64,000 bases of DNA, taken from Pseudomonas aestuarii (GTDB taxonomy: Bacteria; Pseudomonadota; Gammaproteobacteria; Pseudomonadales; Pseudomonadaceae). The stretch's first letter is position 1. Each line of letters starts with the position of its first letter. The stretch spans positions 310,001 to 374,000 of the forward strand of contig NZ_JAQJZJ010000004.1 in assembly GCF_027988105.1 (NCBI RefSeq), read 5' to 3'. The position numbers and the translations under genes are program-made. The notes beneath the pieces are model-generated. The model ran no database searches. It was not told the DNA's origin and saw only the letters and a program-made list of their open reading frames with translations. Shown in pieces: positions 61,343 through 64,000 of the stretch.

Positions 61343-62719
61343 TCAGTTGCCGTACACCTGCTCCGGCAGCCAGGTAATCAGGCCGGGGAAGATGTAGGCA
61401 ATCACCAACAAGAATATCTGGATCAGGATGAACGGCAGCACGCCCTTGTAGATGGTGCTGGTCGGTACCGACTTGGGCGTGACCCCACGCAGGTAGAACA
61501 GGGCGAAGCCGAATGGCGGGGTGAGGAAGGAGGTCTGCAGGTTCAGCGCGATCATCACCCCGAGCCATACCGGGTCCAGCCCCATGGCCAGCAATACCGG
61601 GCCGACAATCGGCACCACCACGAAGGTGATCTCGATGAAGTCGAGGATGAAGCCGAGCAGGAAGATCACCACCATCACCAGGAAGAAGGCGCTGAGTACG
61701 CCGCCTGGCAGTTGCGCGAAGATATCCTCGATCATGACTTCGCCGCCGAAGCCGCGGAATACCAGGGAGAACAGCGAGGCGCCTATCAGGATCAGGAACA
61801 CCATGGCGCTGATCTCGGTGGTGCCATAGGCCACTTCTCGCAACTGGCCGAAGTTCAGCTGGCGCTTATACAAAGCCAGCAACATGGCGCCGAGCGCCCC
61901 GAGGGCCGCCGCTTCGGTTGGGGTAGCGTAACCGGCGAGGATCGAGCCGAGCACCGCACCGATCAGCAACAATGGCGGCAACAGAGCATTGAACAGCTTG
62001 CCCCATTCGATCGGGCCGAGTTCTTCCTGCGGCAGGGCCGGTAGCTTCTTCGGTTGGAAGATGGCCACGCCGATGATGTAGAGGATGTACAGGCTGACCA
62101 GCAGCAGGCCGGGCAGCAGTGCGCCGACGAACAGGTCGCCGACCGAGACGGTCTTGGGCGAGAAGATGCCCAGCTTCAGCTGCGCCTGCTGATAGGCGCT
62201 GGACATTACGTCACCCAGCAGTACCAGCACGATCGAGGGCGGAATGATCTGCCCCAGGGTGCCGGTGGCAGCCAGGGTGCCGGTGGCCACGGCCGGGTCG
62301 TAACCACGTCGCAGCATGGTTGGCAGGGCCAGCAGGCCCATGGTCACCACGGTGGCGCCGACGATGCCGGTGCTGGCAGCGAGCAGTGCGCCGACCACAC
62401 ACACGGAAATTGCCAGACCGCCGCGCAGGGTGCCGAACAGCCGCGACATGGATTCGAGCAGGTCTTCGGCGACCCGTGACTTCTCCAGCATGACCCCCAT
62501 GAAGACGAACAGCGGCACCGCCAGCATGGTCTGGTTGTTCATGATGCCAAACAGACGGTTGGGCAGTGCGTTCAGGTAACCGCCGTCGAAGGTGCCGGTG
62601 AGCATGCCGATGCCGGCAAACAGCAGGGACACGCCACCGAGGGTGAAGGCCACCGGGTAGCCAGCCATCAAGGCCGCGCAGATGCTGATAAACAGCAGAA
62701 TCGCCATTAACTCAACCAT
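61343..62719 (-). CDS. dctM: TRAP transporter large permease (DctM family)
   Basis: 458 aa with about 12 hydrophobic segments. Family features include GYPVAFTLGGVSLLFAG near the N-terminus, LFVFMGVMLEKSRVAEDLLESM, and the ATPTEAAALGALGAMLLA motif, with LTPPFGFALFYLRGV near the C-terminus. It is the ion-coupled transport subunit in the inner membrane. The gene overlaps dctQ by 8 bp. The length and the extra insert (about residues 170-230, KLGIFSPKTVSVGDLFVG) resemble the members that move 2-oxo acids or lactate, in line with the binding protein encoded next door. Confidence 0.94.
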   Translation of the reverse strand: MVELMAILLFISICAALMAGYPVAFTLGGVSLLFAGIGMLTGTFDGGYLNALPNRLFGIMNNQTMLAVPLFVFMGVMLEKSRVAEDLLESMSRLFGTLRGGLAISVCVVGALLAASTGIVGATVVTMGLLALPTMLRRGYDPAVATGTLAATGTLGQIIPPSIVLVLLGDVMSSAYQQAQLKLGIFSPKTVSVGDLFVGALLPGLLLVSLYILYIIGVAIFQPKKLPALPQEELGPIEWGKLFNALLPPLLLIGAVLGSILAGYATPTEAAALGALGAMLLALYKRQLNFGQLREVAYGTTEISAMVFLILIGASLFSLVFRGFGGEVMIEDIFAQLPGGVLSAFFLVMVVIFLLGFILDFIEITFVVVPIVGPVLLAMGLDPVWLGVMIALNLQTSFLTPPFGFALFYLRGVTPKSVPTSTIYKGVLPFILIQIFLLVIAYIFPGLITWLPEQVYGN

Positions 62720-63257
62720 GCTTCACCTCCGGCTCAGGCAGGCGACCGGTGAGGATGTAGACGGATTTGATCAAGTCGGAGATTCCTTGCAACACCAGGC
62801 TGATTACCAGCACCAGGATGATGCTCTTCTGCAGATAAACGAACTTCAGGCCGCCCGACTCGCTCGAGGCCTCCAGGGTTTTCCAGGAGTTGCCCACGTA
62901 ATCCCAGCTGCTCCAGCCAAGGAACAGGCACACGGGGAGAAGAAACAGCAGGGTGCCGAAGACTTCCACCAGGGCCTGACGGCGGTAGCTGAATTTCTGG
63001 TAGAAAATATCCACGCGGACATGGCCGTTGCGCTGCAACACCCAGGCCGCGGCGCCCATGAATACCAGCGCGTGGCCATAGAGCACGGCTTCCTGCAACG
63101 CCGTGGCGCCAATACCGAAGCCATAGCGCAACACCACTACAGTCGCGGTGCCGATAACCAGGAACAGGGTGAGCCAGGCGCAGGCCTTACCTAGGCGGGC
63201 ATTAACGGCGTCGAGGAGGCGCGCTAAGCCGAGCAGGGGAGGGGGATGATTCGACAT
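62712..63257 (-). CDS. dctQ: TRAP transporter small permease (DctQ family)
   Basis: 181 aa with four transmembrane segments (about 27-47, 64-80, 98-118 and 145-165). It has the LQEAVLYGHALVFMGAAAWVLQRNGHVRVDIFY stretch of the family (cited in part: RNGHVRVDIFY). It pairs with DctM in the membrane. It starts 189 bp from the divergent binding-protein gene. Confidence 0.93.
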   Translation of the reverse strand: MSNHPPPLLGLARLLDAVNARLGKACAWLTLFLVIGTATVVVLRYGFGIGATALQEAVLYGHALVFMGAAAWVLQRNGHVRVDIFYQKFSYRRQALVEVFGTLLFLLPVCLFLGWSSWDYVGNSWKTLEASSESGGLKFVYLQKSIILVLVISLVLQGISDLIKSVYILTGRLPEPEVKHG

Positions 63258-63330
63258 GGCAGATCCTTATTATTATGGCCAGGAAACCGACAATTCTAGG
63301 CGGGTGGGTAAGAGCGTAGCAACCGGCAGT

Positions 63331-63344
63331 ACTACGTACGTAGT
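63331..63344. promoter_or_regulatory. Perfect 14-bp palindrome in the dctQ-dctP divergent region
   Basis: ACTACGTACGTAGT is fully self-complementary and lies between the two divergent TRAP gene starts, 74 bp from dctQ and 103 bp from dctP. It is a likely operator for a dimeric regulator not encoded in the window. Confidence 0.5.
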
Positions 63345-63446
63345 CGCTAAGCTTGAGAGGGACCGATACCTGTGATACTCAACATATAGCTGAATGCTGG
63401 TGATCCCCGCGCTCAGATCATTAATACAACAACAAGGAGTTATTAT

Positions 63447-64000
63447 ATGAAGCGTCGTCAAATTCTCGCAGCTGCAGGCGTAGGTCTTGCTGCCACCGCA
63501 TTGGCGGGTTGCAATAAAGAGACTGAAACTGCCGCCAAGCCCCAAGAAGGTGCGAGTAGTGAGACTTTCAGCTGGAAGATGGTTACTTCCTGGCCAAAGA
63601 ATTTTCCTGGCGTAGGTGTCGGCGCGGAACGGTTTACCACGCTGGTCGATGAGATGAGCAATGGCCGCCTGAAAATCAAACTTTATGCGGCGGGCGAACT
63701 GGTGCCGGCCCTGGAAGTATTCGATGCGGTCTCCCGCGGTACCGCCGAGATGGGTCATGGTGCGCCTTACTACTGGAAAGGCAAGGTGCCGGCCGCACAA
63801 TTCTTCTGCGCCCTGCCATTTGGCCCCAATGCCCAGGAAATGAATGCCTGGCTGCACAAGGGTGGCGGCCTGGAACTCTGGGAAGAGGTCTACAAGCCCT
63901 TCGGCGTGCTGCCGATGGCCTGTGGCAACACGGGTGTGCAGACTGCCGGCTGGTTCAACAAGGAAATCAACTCGGTTGACGACTTCGTGGGCCTGAAAAT
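63447..64000 (+). CDS. dctP: TRAP transporter substrate-binding protein (DctP family, TakP-like), partial at right edge
   Basis: 184 visible residues; the C-terminus is outside the window. The ATG at 63447 is preceded by AAGGAG 9 nt upstream. The N-terminus MKRRQILAAAGVGLAATALAGC has a twin-arginine-like pair and a lipobox LAGC. The mature part (WKMVTSWPKNFPGVGVGAE, then LYAAGELVPALEVFDAVS and HGAPYYWKGKVPAAQFF) closely resembles TakP-type binding proteins for 2-oxo acids; substrate remains inference. It is divergent from dctQ-dctM. Confidence 0.93.
   Translation, partial: MKRRQILAAAGVGLAATALAGCNKETETAAKPQEGASSETFSWKMVTSWPKNFPGVGVGAERFTTLVDEMSNGRLKIKLYAAGELVPALEVFDAVSRGTAEMGHGAPYYWKGKVPAAQFFCALPFGPNAQEMNAWLHKGGGLELWEEVYKPFGVLPMACGNTGVQTAGWFNKEINSVDDFVGLK

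Overview
The window looks like chromosomal DNA of a Pseudomonas (sensu lato). It is GC-rich, and it carries a type VI secretion cluster with the gene order of the P. aeruginosa HSI-II (H2-T6SS) cluster, an Xps-type type II secretion system, a D-hexose-6-phosphate mutarotase and a TRAP dicarboxylate-type transporter. I see no tRNA, rRNA, CRISPR array or intact insertion sequence.

Region 1 (about 1-29952, minus strand) is one long T6SS operon, transcribed from high to low coordinates: tssA, tssB, tssC, tssE, a PAAR tip gene, tssF, tssG, clpV, a sigma54-type activator (sfa), then an inserted VgrG/DUF4123/lipoprotein/DUF2235-lipase cargo module, then a small lipoprotein, fha, tssJ, tssK, tssL, tssM, stp, stk, a second vgrG and a phospholipase D effector that runs off the left edge. 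No hcp gene is present. A 257-bp hairpin-rich element with 19-bp terminal inverted repeats fills the tssC-tssE gap.

Region 2 (30409-35699) holds a mutarotase gene (minus) and, divergently, a four-gene ABC exporter of MacA/MacB type: adaptor, ATPase and two separate permeases, without an outer-membrane factor.

Region 3 (35855-61039) is the most interesting part. An Xps-ordered T2SS operon (gspE-F-G-H-I-J-K-L-M-N-D) is followed by two large paralogous exported proteins made of a shared N-terminal domain and DUF11-like Ig repeats. Then come a convergent secreted metzincin protease, a small unknown gene, a VpsR-like sigma54 activator, and divergently gspA(exeA)-gspB. Both large paralogs have a near-identical -24/-12 (sigma54) promoter-like box, the same kind of conserved leader hairpin and about 200 nt of 5' UTR; the small gene has a third, canonical box. 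This suggests a self-contained system: secretion machine, its dedicated substrates and a dedicated regulator, possibly for c-di-GMP-controlled extracellular matrix or adhesion. The functional part of that statement is inference.

Region 4 (61343-64000) is a TRAP transporter: dctM and dctQ on minus, and a divergent dctP-like binding protein cut by the right edge, with a perfect 14-bp palindrome between them.
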